Assembly (NCBI RefSeq): GCF_000003815.2
Contig: NC_049993.1
Location: 15,436,635-15,500,634 of the forward strand
Direction: 5' to 3'
Length of the DNA: 64,000 nt
DNA from: Branchiostoma floridae
Taxonomy: Eukaryota > Chordata > Leptocardii > Amphioxiformes > Branchiostomatidae
Part shown: positions 1 to 11,413 of the stretch, one piece after another
Layout: each line of letters starts with the position of its first letter
Numbering within the stretch: position 1 is the first letter of the stretch
Notes under the pieces: generated by a model
Databases searched by the model: none
What the model saw: only the letters and a program-made list of their open reading frames with translations
What the model was told of the DNA's origin: nothing
Position numbers and translations under genes: made by a program

Positions 1-2249
1 TCTTTTGGTACTTTAATTGTACAAGTATGTGATAATGGCACTATGACAAAATGAATTTATATTACATTGTTAATGAGCTAAAGCTGGTCACTACTGAGTT
101 GAATATATAAGCATTGATATATATATATATATATAAACTTAAAGGCATTTTGCCATCTTTGTGATTCGCCCCTTTAGTGTTGAGTTTAAAAGCACATACT
201 AAAGCAGAATGATTAAGTAATTCATCAGTGTTACATTATTACATAACAATTCTGATTAATTTTCACAAGTAATATGTTTTCTTTATGGCTAGTCCATTAA
301 TAGTTTTGACGAAAGTATATTCCTGCTGCTTTGAGGTTGTCATGACGTCAAGGGGGCGGTGTGAGGCTGATGACGTCACACATCATCTTCTTACTCGAAC
401 GTTTACTCCTCAGGCTGTAAAAAGAATGAATCCTGGTAAAAAAAATATGGACTGTTGGCTGTCCTTGACAAGGACGCAAGACTCCCTTCTTGATGACAGT
501 TTTTAATGATGAGGAAAACTTGGTTTCATAGCAATAAAGGGAATTGAAATCGAGACCTTCTAGAATAGCGTTGTTGGATCACCAATAAAACGTGATTTTC
601 TGGGAGGATTTAAGGTCTAAGGTTAGGTATGAATGTCAAACTATATGCGGACATTGCGGACATGTGCTACATGTAAAATACTTTTCCTGGTGAAAAAAAA
701 ACGGAACTAGTATTCTAATGTCCCAATGATAACGATTATCATTATAAAAATATTCTAGAGATCGTTCGATAGTGTAATAAAAAAATTCAAAAAAAACTTA
801 CACTATGTGTTTTTGTAGGTTTGTCCTTTTTGGCTAGTGCGTTCCTTAGCGACAGGAATTCCTCATATTCAGGTAAATCTATACTGCATTTATTTCACCC
901 CCTCATCTATATAGTAAAAGTAAACGTGTGTAAGAGTTTCGAAGAAGGCAATGGAAATATTTTCTTTGAGATTCAATTATTTGAGATGCTATTAATGTCT
1001 TGACTTGCACATGTATGATAATGCCATTAGAGCTAAAAGGGAAAATTATTACATTTTCAGTGGTTGTAGGGATACATCGTAAACGCAGAGAACATCGAGG
1101 TGTAGCTCCTGGGTCATAATGAATCGACGAACACATAAGATTCTGAAAACACATCACTTGACACTCCGCCAGGGTAATGACAAAGCATAGAGGTCGTCTG
1201 TGGTCTGTCTGGTATATGTACCTTCTTATCTATGCTTTATAAGTAACTAATCTTATGATTCGACCATTCTGCGTTGTGTTGCGTGACATGGGGGTGTTTA
1301 TCTCAAAGTCCAAATACAAGGTTCAAGTCCACCGAAATGATCCCACGCTGTGCGATGGGAACGAATGGCACTTTACTCTGATTTCCAAACTGCACCCAAA
1401 TATACAAACACATATTCACAGGATATATGATACCGTTTACACAACCAATTTATCTCACATACGCTGACGACTCGATACCTGTCAGACATCTTCCTCTGAA
1501 GATGTCCGACAAGGGAAATGCCTGGTAAACATCGATGCGTCAGCTAAGGTGGGAATAACTGAAAATCCTATGATCTACCAACTTGATGGAATTATTGTCG
1601 GACATATACACAATTCAAATTTTCCTATAAATGATGGGGTTTCAAGGTTCTGTTGCTGAACCACTAATTTAATGTTACCTTCATGATTGAATATTCATGA
1701 CTAATGCTAATTTGATGACGTCATGGGTAATGAACATCCTACTGATTCCAAGACAGCACCAGCTCAGGCGTGCAGACGTCAAGGCGTCCGACACCGAAAT
1801 ATTCTCAATGCCAGGATAATGATTGATTGCAGTCTATCAAATCAAATTTTGCTTTGACTTTTGTCTTAAAAAACATAATCACATTTAAAATGTTAGCATA
1901 ATCCATACAAAGGTTCTAAAAATATACTTAGCACAAATATCAGAAAACAAAATGCGCATGCAGCAACATTATAGACACGCCCAAAACAATACCTCCATTT
2001 TTCATGACGGTAAATCGGTTATTGTAGCAGACAATTTGAATTATAGGCAAGACAGTTCATAATGCATATTCAAGGCCCATGTGCTCTTGATTAAAATGAT
2101 GCATGAGGAAACCAAACAAAGTAATTACCTTTCGTGTGCACGTGCGTGGTTACGGAAATGACTTTTTATTAAGATCCTCCTCCTTTGAAACAACGTGCCT
2201 TTCAAACGTGATGTTGCCAATTGAACTACAGTTATACGTACGCAAAATA
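1..2249. other. Non-coding upstream region, no gene recognised
   Basis: No frame here resembles a known protein; open frames are short and show no splice-linked continuation. A short (TA)n tract lies at about 115-136. Three perfect TGACGTCA palindromes (343-350, 371-378, 1716-1723) are the only motif-like structures I noticed. Remote regulatory sequence or untranslated exons of the LRR gene at 2705 may lie here, but nothing proves it. Confidence 0.5.
343..378. promoter_or_regulatory. Paired CRE-like palindromes
   Basis: Two perfect TGACGTCA octamers start 28 bases apart (343 and 371). TGACGTCA is the consensus CREB/ATF site. The octamer is palindromic, so orientation is not informative. No coding exon is near enough to assign a target; the nearest is the LRR gene about 2.3 kb to the right. 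Regulatory function is inference. Confidence 0.25.
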
Positions 2250-2308
2250 GTGTACAATACATATTCAGATACTCCTTGATTAAACACACACACGAAGAAA
2301 CCATGCAA
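2250..2308 (+). promoter_or_regulatory. Upstream cassette shared with the second LRR gene
   Basis: The stretch beginning GTGTACAATACATATTCAGA and continuing through CTTGATTAAA to GAAACCA aligns with 19249-19310, upstream of the other LRR receptor. A looser copy (ATATTCAAGG ... CTTGATTAAA) lies at about 2063-2118. Similar sequence at similar places upstream of two related receptors suggests a shared promoter or 5' untranslated segment, but the alignment was by eye. Confidence 0.35.
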
Positions 2309-2704
2309 GAATGCAGTCTGGCAGTTGTTCTAGACGAGCAGGACGGCCCTTCATCTTGGACATGTCGACAACAAGTCGGTTTGAAGGACGCAATCTGAGA
2401 TCAACGGAGACTAAGACCCCACCAATTGGAACTTTGGGTTTGGTTTGCAGGTATGAATCGATATATCATTCTCTTGATTTGAAAATGAAGAAGATTATTA
2501 AAGTCAGATGTAGCCTTTGTAAATGTAAATAAACCCAAATATAAACATATTTCGTAAATCAATCAGTAAAAGTTCACGTATTCATTCTTCTTACAGTGTC
2601 TAGTTTCCCCCAATGTGGAAAAAACGCTTTCCTGACTGAAACTAAATTGTCACCAATTTGCAGACAGATGGTATTGATTGGAGGTAAGTGACAAACGTGT
2701 TGAG

Positions 2705-5701
2705 ATGAAACGTTTAAATAGAATGTTTTATGGAAGACGCGTACGCTATGTGAGGGAAAACGTAGCCATTTTGTTCTTGCTAGTGTTGGCAGCTACCTGT
2801 GTAGAACCAAATAGCCAACGGATTCGTCAGTGTAATACAAATGAATGGGAGAAGTGCTTTCCAATCAAAAACATCCATACTAAGCCGTCCAGTACATACC
2901 AATGTGTCATCTGCAAGTTTCGCAATGACAGTGTTACCTCTGTGAGTCCTTTTCCGTATCGGCAAAATGTAAATAATGTTGCAATAAGAGGATATCCATT
3001 CCATGTGCTATCCGCAAAGAGTCTGGCACCATTCCATCATTCTGTGCTTAACGTTTTGGCTTTGGTAGAGGCAACTATCACTGATGTGAAGAACGATACC
3101 TTCACTGAATTTTCCAGTCTCGAACGACTGTCTCTAGATTCTAACAAGTTAACAAATGTAAGAAAGACTTGGTTCACAGTTTTAGAGAATCTCGTGACGC
3201 TGATTTTGTCTAACAATTTCATCAATAATGTAGAACCAGGGAGCTTTGTATACCTAACTCGCCTAACTGCATTGGATCTAGAGAACAACCAGTTGCAGGT
3301 TGTAGACCCTGGCTGGCTCTTTGGACTGAATGGTAACATGTTCGTAAACCTGGGGTCTAACAACATCAAAAGAATCATCCCAGCGTCATTCCAACACATT
3401 CAGTTGATCCAGTTAGACCTGAGGGGTAATGATCTTTCATGTTTAGATGGGGAGGTGTTTCAAGGTCAATCCCTGCTGTCACGGCTTCATATGAGCAGTG
3501 GTATGCTATCGTCTATTTATGATGAAAATCCACACAGAATGACGTGGAGCCTTCATCGGCTGGGCCTAATGGCGAGTGAGTCAGCAACCTTAGTTGTTGA
3601 GGTGCCAAAGTTCCTCTTCTGTGCCTGGCACAATACTCAGGAAATCTCGTTCGGATGGATGTTTGAATCTTCGAACAACATGCCTCCATATAATATCGAG
3701 GTGGGAATCAGCCCCGGCAGATCGTGTGGTGTTTTGGATCGTTTTCTGAACAGAATTCCCATCCAGGCCCCTGTAGTTGTTTTGGCCACTGAAGGCTCTC
3801 TGGTAGACAGACTGACCCCCGAAACGCTTGAGCAGTGCAGGCAGGTTTGGGAATACGATGGTGGCATTACAGTAAGCCCTGCGGGTAGCCCGATCTTCCG
3901 CCTAGCCTCGATGGCCAAAACCGGGACTGGTAATTCATCCTTTGGAGGTGTGGCCTTTTCATTTGTCCAGGCACAGGACACTAATTTACGTACAACCACT
4001 GTGTCTGAATGGAGTCACACTACTCAACCAAACTCCACACATGACAACATAACCAACATTACTTGCATTCTGATCACTGAAAATGAACACTCCGAGTTAT
4101 TCTTCACTGCTCCCCCACTTGAATGCCAGACAAACACAACACCAACCACTTACAGTACAGATACTAACAGCTCCAGCATCCTGACAAACAGCTCTGAACA
4201 TACAGGAAATCACTACACATCTTCAGAACCGGGAGACAACTCCACACTACAGGTGAGTACCACACTTGCACCAGAGGTGCCCCCAACAGCAGATCATGTT
4301 CTCATCCCTGTCGTTGTCTCGACAGTGGTCAGTCTAGTCGTGTTGTCCCTTGCAGTGTTGGCATGGAAGTTGTGCTCAACAAGGATCAATTACGACCATG
4401 GGATGGTCAGCAACGATGCACACATCTGGACAATCCCGCCTGGTGTTGCCTTCCCCGGCTTGTTTAGGTCAGCTTCCCTCCCCGCATTCCCGAGCAAGAT
4501 GGCACCGGATGACGTAGCCTCCTGTAGGTCATTGCCCGCAGTGCTAGGTAATGTAGAACCTATTTACTGCGAGGTTCCAGAAAACATGGTCACTGGTCAG
4601 GAACCTCTGCCCCATCTACCACAACCATACGGTACTTCTAGTATGGTAAGGTCAGTTTCTCTCCCTTTAGTATCATGCAAACGCAGGGGCGCCGCATGCG
4701 ATTTGCCCTCCATTGGGGCATTGCCAGCTGTTCCACATTCAACCGAACCTACCTACAGTGAAATCCCAGATCACATAGCTGCTGCACAGCGTCCCCTGCC
4801 TGCACCACCACATACCCACATTGAGATCCAAGATTATGATGAGATCTTACCCATGCCTTTGTATGACGATACTGCAGATTTTTCGCTCCAAGTCTCCACA
4901 AACAGGGAGCAAGATCAATGGGAATCGTCTACAACTTCTTCAAGCAGCTCTCAGTCTGAAAGCTCCTTTGCGATATATGGATTGTCTGAGCAGACACAAG
5001 TCCAGCCTAACAGGTTCTATAGAATGACCCCGGAGGTCCAAGGTAAAAGAACACGTAGAAATCCGAGGTCAGCTTTGGTGTCCAGGCCTGACCAAGGTTT
5101 GAGAACGTATGTGAATGTCAGACGTGCTATCTCGGCTAGGGATCAACGGCGCAGGTTCCTCCCCTATGTCACATTGCCTAACACCTACTGGCCCTGGGAG
5201 ATACTAGGCGAGGGAACAGATGACAAACGATCGCATTCGTCCCTCCCCCATGTCATACCACCTAACACCTACTGGCCTTGGGAGTTACCAGGTGAGGAAA
5301 CCCGTAACACACCACGGCGTCCGTCCCTCCCCGATGTTACATTGCCTAACACTTACTGGCCATGGGAGTTACCTGGTCAGGAAACCCAAAACACACCACG
5401 GCACACGTCGCTCCCCCTTGTCACACTACCTAACACCTACTGGCCATGGGAGATACCAACAGGGGAGGGAACACATGACACACCACGGCGCGCGTCCCTC
5501 CCCCTTGTCACACCGCCTAACACCTACTGGCCATGGGAGATACCTATGGGGGAGGGAACACATGACACACCACGGCGCTCGTCGTTCCCCCATGTCACAC
5601 TGCCTAACACCTACTGGCCATGGGAGTTACCAGTTGAGGGAACACGTAACACAACACGGCGTCCGTCCCTCCCCTATGTCACACTGCCTAACACATACTG
5701 A
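2705..5701 (+). CDS. LRR type I transmembrane receptor with repetitive cytoplasmic tail (LRR-1)
   Basis: Predicted cell-surface receptor of 998 residues in one open frame. The first ATG is at 2705; the frame is open from 2678 but has no earlier ATG. A hydrophobic N-terminal segment (about residues 23-41) is a signal peptide or anchor. Leucine-rich repeats of the LxxLxLxxNxL type occupy roughly residues 110-270. A Ser/Thr/Asn-rich stalk with many NxS/T sites follows, then one membrane span (about 531-556, HVLIPVVVSTVVSLVVLSLA). The tail has Tyr motifs (EPIYCEVP, EPTYSEIP, DYDEI) that could bind SH2 domains, then 28-29-residue repeats built around LPNTYWPWE. The stop is TGA where other units have the TGG of YWPW, and repeat sequence continues beyond it. 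The ligand is unknown and no family name can be given beyond LRR receptor. Confidence 0.85.
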   Translation: MKRLNRMFYGRRVRYVRENVAILFLLVLAATCVEPNSQRIRQCNTNEWEKCFPIKNIHTKPSSTYQCVICKFRNDSVTSVSPFPYRQNVNNVAIRGYPFHVLSAKSLAPFHHSVLNVLALVEATITDVKNDTFTEFSSLERLSLDSNKLTNVRKTWFTVLENLVTLILSNNFINNVEPGSFVYLTRLTALDLENNQLQVVDPGWLFGLNGNMFVNLGSNNIKRIIPASFQHIQLIQLDLRGNDLSCLDGEVFQGQSLLSRLHMSSGMLSSIYDENPHRMTWSLHRLGLMASESATLVVEVPKFLFCAWHNTQEISFGWMFESSNNMPPYNIEVGISPGRSCGVLDRFLNRIPIQAPVVVLATEGSLVDRLTPETLEQCRQVWEYDGGITVSPAGSPIFRLASMAKTGTGNSSFGGVAFSFVQAQDTNLRTTTVSEWSHTTQPNSTHDNITNITCILITENEHSELFFTAPPLECQTNTTPTTYSTDTNSSSILTNSSEHTGNHYTSSEPGDNSTLQVSTTLAPEVPPTADHVLIPVVVSTVVSLVVLSLAVLAWKLCSTRINYDHGMVSNDAHIWTIPPGVAFPGLFRSASLPAFPSKMAPDDVASCRSLPAVLGNVEPIYCEVPENMVTGQEPLPHLPQPYGTSSMVRSVSLPLVSCKRRGAACDLPSIGALPAVPHSTEPTYSEIPDHIAAAQRPLPAPPHTHIEIQDYDEILPMPLYDDTADFSLQVSTNREQDQWESSTTSSSSSQSESSFAIYGLSEQTQVQPNRFYRMTPEVQGKRTRRNPRSALVSRPDQGLRTYVNVRRAISARDQRRRFLPYVTLPNTYWPWEILGEGTDDKRSHSSLPHVIPPNTYWPWELPGEETRNTPRRPSLPDVTLPNTYWPWELPGQETQNTPRHTSLPLVTLPNTYWPWEIPTGEGTHDTPRRASLPLVTPPNTYWPWEIPMGEGTHDTPRRSSFPHVTLPNTYWPWELPVEGTRNTTRRPSLPYVTLPNTY

Positions 5702-6004
5702 CCATGGGAGGTACCAACAGGAGAGGGAACACATAACACACCACGGCGCGCGTCCAACCCTTATGCCACACTGCCCAACACTTAATGGCCATGGGAGATA
5801 ACAGGCGAGGGAGCACATAACACTTCACAACGTGCGTCAATTTCATATCACGTTACACTGCCTAACACCAACTGGCCATGGGAGATTCCCGTGGAAGGAA
5901 CCCGCATCACACCTAGGCGTTCGTTCACCCCTCAAGTCGCACTGCCAAACACCTACTGGCCATGGGAGATCCCAGCTGTGGAAACCCGTAATACACAGTA
6001 CTAA
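5155..6004 (+). repeat. C-terminal tandem repeat array running past the LRR-1 stop codon
   Basis: About ten units of 84-87 bp encode a PxVTLPNTYWPWE(I/L)P-type repeat with a charged (E)GTxxTPRRxS linker. Six complete units and part of a seventh lie in the open frame. Three more lie beyond the TGA at 5699-5701, still in the same frame. They carry a second nonsense codon (TAA at 5783-5785, replacing the Tyr codon of NTYWPW) and then stay open to TAA at 6002-6004. No frameshift is visible across the roughly 300 bases past the first stop. Confidence 0.85.
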
Positions 6005-7590
6005 CAAAACACTGTATAAAGCCTCTAACGTTTTATGTTACTATTCCAGGTTGAAGACATAATTTTTAAAACTGATCACTTGTGATGTATATAAAATTCT
6101 ATACATCAATATTGGCGGCAGTAAACTTGACAATACGTTTCTTACAAAACAATGTTTGCATCAGGACTGGTAAAATTGACTTGCATCTTTTTTGTACTAG
6201 GCCACAGTTTTCAAGTCAAAATTCTCTGCTATCCTTCTTTGATCCCGTCAATGTGAAAAACTAGAAAATTTCAGATACGATTTTATTATACACGTCGACT
6301 GCGGGAGTCATTGGCAGCTGAATGTTGTTACACTTGCATTCTTGTGTTTGAATACGCAAAGAACCTTGCCTTGTAAAAGGGCAATGCTCTTTGCGAGTTT
6401 AAACACAGAAATCAACGAACGAACGTTCGAACACTATCAACGCTAGTTCAACTTTATCAACGAGGTAACATATGTCTGTTTTTAAAAACAGGGTATTTAG
6501 GGATGCCAAGTTGATGGACAGGCGTCGGTTTCAAAGTGTAACATGTAAAAGCAAATATTGCAAATATTGCACATTTGAAACCAACAACCGTCGACTTCAT
6601 ATGGCTTAATACCGTTTTTAAAAGCGACGGATATAGAATACCTCACCAATAAAGGTGAACCAGCGTTACATTCTCAGAAGACCACTTTTTCTATAATAAC
6701 AAATCACAAAACTACCTAACCCTTCAAAAGAATTGTGGAGCTTCCTAAAAAGATCAACCTTGAAAGAAATTGAGTTTGTGTATGGTTGATCAACACTAGA
6801 TACTTTGGTCAGCCAATATGCCTCTCTCTCATTACCATGTTTTAAGGGAATGTAATAAACATAAAAATCTATTGGCGTTAATATTATGGTAATTTCGTCT
6901 AGAGCGATACTACAAAAAAGTGATGACTGTGCAGACAACACCAAATCCTCCGAAAAAATGGTTTAAAAAATCATAATTGCTTTTACATAGCCATTATATA
7001 TTATATATTCCCTGTTACACACGTTATGTGCCTGGTATACGCTTGGGACTGGCATATTTTGATACACAAGAAGTGAGAGTCCTAATGGAATTTTTGATAA
7101 AGATTATTAATCTAGGAAGTAGTTATTTAAAGTAAAGAAGCAGTTTTAAGCAAATGATGTAATTTTGATTGGAGCTTTTTAGATCTAAATTTTGCATTGA
7201 TGGTGTTTATTCATAACATGTGCTATTTATTTGATATAAGTGTGTAAAGTGAATGTAAGTAGCAAATAGAAACATATTTCAAGTTCTTTGAAACATAAAA
7301 TAACATGTATTATTTCAAACATTTGAACATGTTAATAAGGAGATCAGCACCAAACCATTAATACCATGTGTATGCTAGCCCAGGAAAGTAGAAATTGAGT
7401 CCATCTTTACGAGTATGTAGGTTGTTGTTCTATGTTGCAGAGTTACTTGGTCTTTACAGGCTATGTTTTTTTGGACACCTAATATAATCAGAAGCTACTT
7501 TTCAAATGGAAATTGACAGCAGACGTGAGCTGAATATAAACACTGCAAGAAATGTTTGGTCGTAACACATTTCTTGTGATCACAGTTTAA
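6005..7590. other. Intergenic, no gene seen
   Basis: AT-rich sequence without recognisable coding exons. Open frames at 6082-6264 and 6666-6944 have no similarity I recognise and no codon pattern resembling the neighbouring genes. It probably includes the 3' untranslated region of LRR-1. Confidence 0.5.
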
Positions 7591-9088
7591 CCCTCAAACC
7601 ACCGTATGGGGTCAAAACTGACCCCAGACTTGTATTAATATGTGCCATTATGACATTTCTGGTTGAAAACAAATTTCCTTCTATGAGTTTGTTTGTATAT
7701 ATGTCTTATAACTTCTCATACGTTTTCATACGTTTTCACCGAGATGGGCTCATTGTTAATTAAGTTATCATAGAAAGCTTATGTATGGTCCAGTGGGGTC
7801 AAAATTGACCCCAGCATTTTTTTAAACAAACTTCTGGAACCCATGCCTAAACTACTTATTGTATGATCACGAAGTTTTCAGAGAATGATGTACATGTCCA
7901 ACGAAATTATGGTTCCAGCCTTTGTGTCATTATCATGTTATATGACGACGCATTGACGTAATTTACCTTAAATTGGCCGCCATCTTGGATTTTGACTGAT
8001 GACGTCATCAAATAAGCATAAATTATGAATATTGAATCATGAAATTTACGTTGAATTTTATAAAATGTCATGAACAAGTGTGGTTTGCCAAGAAAACCTT
8101 AAAACTTGAATGTTTAGGCCAAAATTAGAAAATTAAGCAATAAATATGCCTGTCAGAATTCCGTTGCCATGGCAACATAAAAAACGATGAACTTTTTTTA
8201 TTCACTTAAATTACTTGCTGTCGACATTTTCTCAAAAGTGACTAGGTTTGGTGGCTCTAGCATAAGCTGTTCAGGGGCTATGTGACTTTGAAGTTGGTGT
8301 AGGCATAAAAAACCTTACCCGGTCTGAGTAGCGTTAGGGCAAAATGTGGTCCTCATGATCTTTTGCATAAATTATGCTGTCCCACATAGGTTAATGAAGC
8401 TATACATATATACAAATCATAACAAGACTGGCAATAAAAATGTATTATTGCCATGACGACGATTGAGGGTACAACAATACAGCTCAATTCAGAAATAGAC
8501 TGGAACTTCCCTGTCGCACTATCCCTGGCACAATATACTAGCCCACCTGTAACATAAACCTACAGCCAGCAGAAATGTACTATCCCCGGTACAGCACAAT
8601 GGTCTGCCAGTGACCTAAACCTACAGCTGAGCACTACAGAAGTATTTCCTGTCTGCCTGTGGCGTATAGCTTGAACAAGCTCTAGAAAAGGAAATGTATC
8701 CTTCATAACATAACATAGCAACCAAGACAACGTGATCCATTGTGCAGAGTTTCCCTGTCTTACCACTAGTTTCAAAGGACAAATTCCTCAAGGGAGCCAG
8801 TGTGACCTACATTCCACCATTGCATACCAGACGGATAAATCTGGGACAGATTTAGGGGGGGGGGGACTTGCATACCCAGCATACTGTGGAGTACTAGCAT
8901 TCTTGGAAAATGCCTGTGCAAATCCTAGAATTTTTGCAGACTGAACGCAATATATACCACTTGATGACTCCCCTGAGGCGTCGTCAAAAAGAGTCACCAA
9001 AAAAACTCTATTTGTACAAAACTTTATGGGGTCAGTTTTCACCCCATATGGTAATCTACGTCACAAAAAAGGTACGGTGATTTGAGGG
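7591..9088. mobile_element. piggyBac-like non-autonomous element with TTAA target duplication
   Basis: The left end reads TTAA then CCCTCAAACCACCGTA; the right end reads TACGGTGATTTGAGGG then TTAA. The inverted repeats continue less exactly inward, with GGGGTCAAAACTGACCCC near the left end and GTCAGTTTTCACCCC near the right. TTAA duplication with CCC termini is the hallmark of the piggyBac superfamily. The 1,498-bp interior has no transposase-like frame, so the copy is non-autonomous. A second GGGGTCAAAATTGACCCC palindrome lies at about 7795-7815, just inside the left end. Confidence 0.8.
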
Positions 9089-9092
9089 TTAA

Positions 9093-10270
9093 TAACGTTT
9101 CACTGTTTTCACAATCATATAAGAACATGTACAAGTAGTTAAGTGGTACATGTCAGATCCAGCCGGTTCAATGGCCAATTCAAGTTGCGGATTTTTTTTT
9201 TTTTTTTTTTACAATTTTAGGGTCTGATCTTCAATTTAATTTTTTTGTTAACAAAATTCCGATGATCTGTGACTGCCATGCCTTGCAATGTCCGTGCAAA
9301 ATTGTGAAATGTGTTCAATGAATACTACAGAAACTTGTGCTGATGACAATTACACAACAGAACTTTTTTTTTCAAAGACTGGAAAAACTATGCTCAATGT
9401 ACCCCACTGGTGATTCCAGATGATGGAAGACAGGGCCGCACCTAATTAATGAAGTATTCGCCGGACATCTGTTGAATGAAAACTCGCAGCCGTTACACAC
9501 AGGAACTCCGGAAAGTTACACATTGAAGACACCACCAAACATCTGTAAGACAGTGATATACGCCGTTGTCTGCGATGGTGAAAACGTTTGCACTATCTGT
9601 ACAGCCAACCTCGTGCGCGTGAACTATAATTTTACTTCATGCTGGATAACACTATCTGCAAGGAGACTGTGGAAATGTCATCATTTAAGACCCACTGATG
9701 CCAGGAATCACCTAGCCGTAGCTGTTTGCTACTTTAGTGATCCTGTAAAGATAGTTTTGCATATCTACAGACGTTCAAAAGCAGCGTCAGAAAAACACGA
9801 ACCACCCTCTACCCGAACAACTACTTACTTCTGTCAACCTTTGACCGAGCATATGACATTCATTGCAGAGCTTCTGACATGTCGCATTTCATCTTTTTCC
9901 GCAATATTTTTGTAGCCATCCTTTCTTCGATTGGTCTTTTGAATAACGATTATTTGCAAATTTTCAGAACATTGAAATCCATTGAACTGGCATCTCTGGC
10001 ATGCAGTATTGAATAAATGCATTGGTTAAATTATCTTACATTATTGTATTTGTAAAAATTTATTATTATGGGGTATTTTATGCATAAACGAAATATGATA
10101 TGTTCTTATGCATTGCTTTCTTGCTGAAGTTACCATCCATTGTTTGAAAATGAGTCCAAACCACATTTGCTATTGATATCAATGACTAACTTTATGGATT
10201 ACTAAATTTTACTGCACTACATTAAATTTTTGAAGAAAAAAAACTACAAATATTGTAATGAATATCAATA
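9093..10270. other. Intergenic, no gene seen
   Basis: Contains a poly-T run near 9191-9210 and an open frame at 9472-9915 (147 codons, several Cys) that I cannot relate to any family. There are no convincing splice-linked continuations, so I do not call a gene. Confidence 0.45.
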
Positions 10271-10561
10271 CAAATTGAAAGAGTACAACGGAGAGCACTC
10301 CGTATCGTCTCCTTGGGGGGAAGACGAGAGGTGCCTGCTCTGCCGACGCTGAAAGAACGGCGAGAGGTTGCGGCAGTGAAGCTACTGAGGGATATGCTGG
10401 ACGAGGGTCACCCCCTCCATGACCTGGTGCCGCCGGCCAGAACTACGGTCACTGGGAGGACTCTTAGAAACGGCACTGCACTTACTGTGCCAACTGCCCG
10501 GACACAGAGACTGAGAAGGTCGTTCTTACATCAGGCTATACGCCTGTACAACGAGTCCTGA
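10271..10561 (+). pseudogene. LINE reverse-transcriptase C-terminal fragment
   Basis: The frame from 10271 begins QIERVQRRALRIV, the common C-terminal motif of CR1/Jockey-type reverse transcriptases. It runs through LPTLKERREVAAVKLL and HPLHDLV to a basic end and a stop at 10559-10561. The catalytic reverse transcriptase and the endonuclease are absent, so this is a 5'-truncated insertion, as is usual for LINEs. A short 3' untranslated tail probably follows. Confidence 0.75.
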
Positions 10562-11413
10562 TACTCTACGTAGGACGTTCCTGTCCTTACTTCGGTGTTC
10601 TATGTGAAGTATAATGTACAACTTTGTATAGGCGTTTCTACATCATGTACTGTAATTTGTTTAATAGATGTATATACGTATATTTTGTAGTCGACATGTT
10701 GAAAATTTGTACATAATCAGTGATATTCAGTTTGTTTTTACAAACTGCGATGCTGATTCTTTTCTGAATAAAAACGAAAAACGAAGACATAACAAGAACG
10801 ACACTGTCACATTTCGTTGTTAGTATAAGCTTTATACCAACACAAAGTAAGGAACTCACCATACATTTTCAGACAAACTCCTTTCCGCCATCTATGATTT
10901 CCCCGACTATTTCTTTAACTATATTATCCAATATACATTTCCACATTTCATGTAGGGAGTACAACCTTTCGTTGGTTCTATCCCCTGCAGTTCTGTTTAG
11001 AGTTACTTGATCGTGGCTTGGGTGATGTTCCGTGAAAACCAAGACCTAAGTTTCTCAACACATACATATAAGAATCACCTGGACATTAGGTTACACTAGA
11101 CAAAGTGAGACAAAGAGAGAATCCAAGACACAGAACTAGATTTTTTTTTTTTGCTACAGGAATCAAAGAAGCCATCTAATTTTACTTCAAAATAGAATTT
11201 TTCAAGCATCCCTTAGTAGAGAGGCGCTGGCGCCATAGGCTTTCTGTAACTTATGATCAACTCCTCTCCAAGTCATGTGTTATATTTGCATAAAGTGACG
11301 TCACAGAAGCAGTGGATCGTCTATTTCTTAAAACGAGACTAGTTGTACAGTAGAAATTTGAATTGGAAGGTATCCAGAACTACTAAGTCAAGCATCAAGA
11401 TTGTTAAATTTGT
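10562..11413. other. Intergenic region between LINE fragment and UGT 3' end
   Basis: No coding exon was recognised. It should contain the 3' untranslated region of the minus-strand UGT gene. A T-run lies near 11142-11151. Confidence 0.45.

Noticed and set aside
5220-5801. 193-codon open frame overlapping the LRR-1 tail
   Set aside because: It is a second frame through the same tandem repeats; the LRR-1 frame explains the sequence.
9472-9915. 147-codon frame with several Cys
   Set aside because: No family recognised, no splice-linked neighbours, AT-rich flanks; too weak to call a gene.
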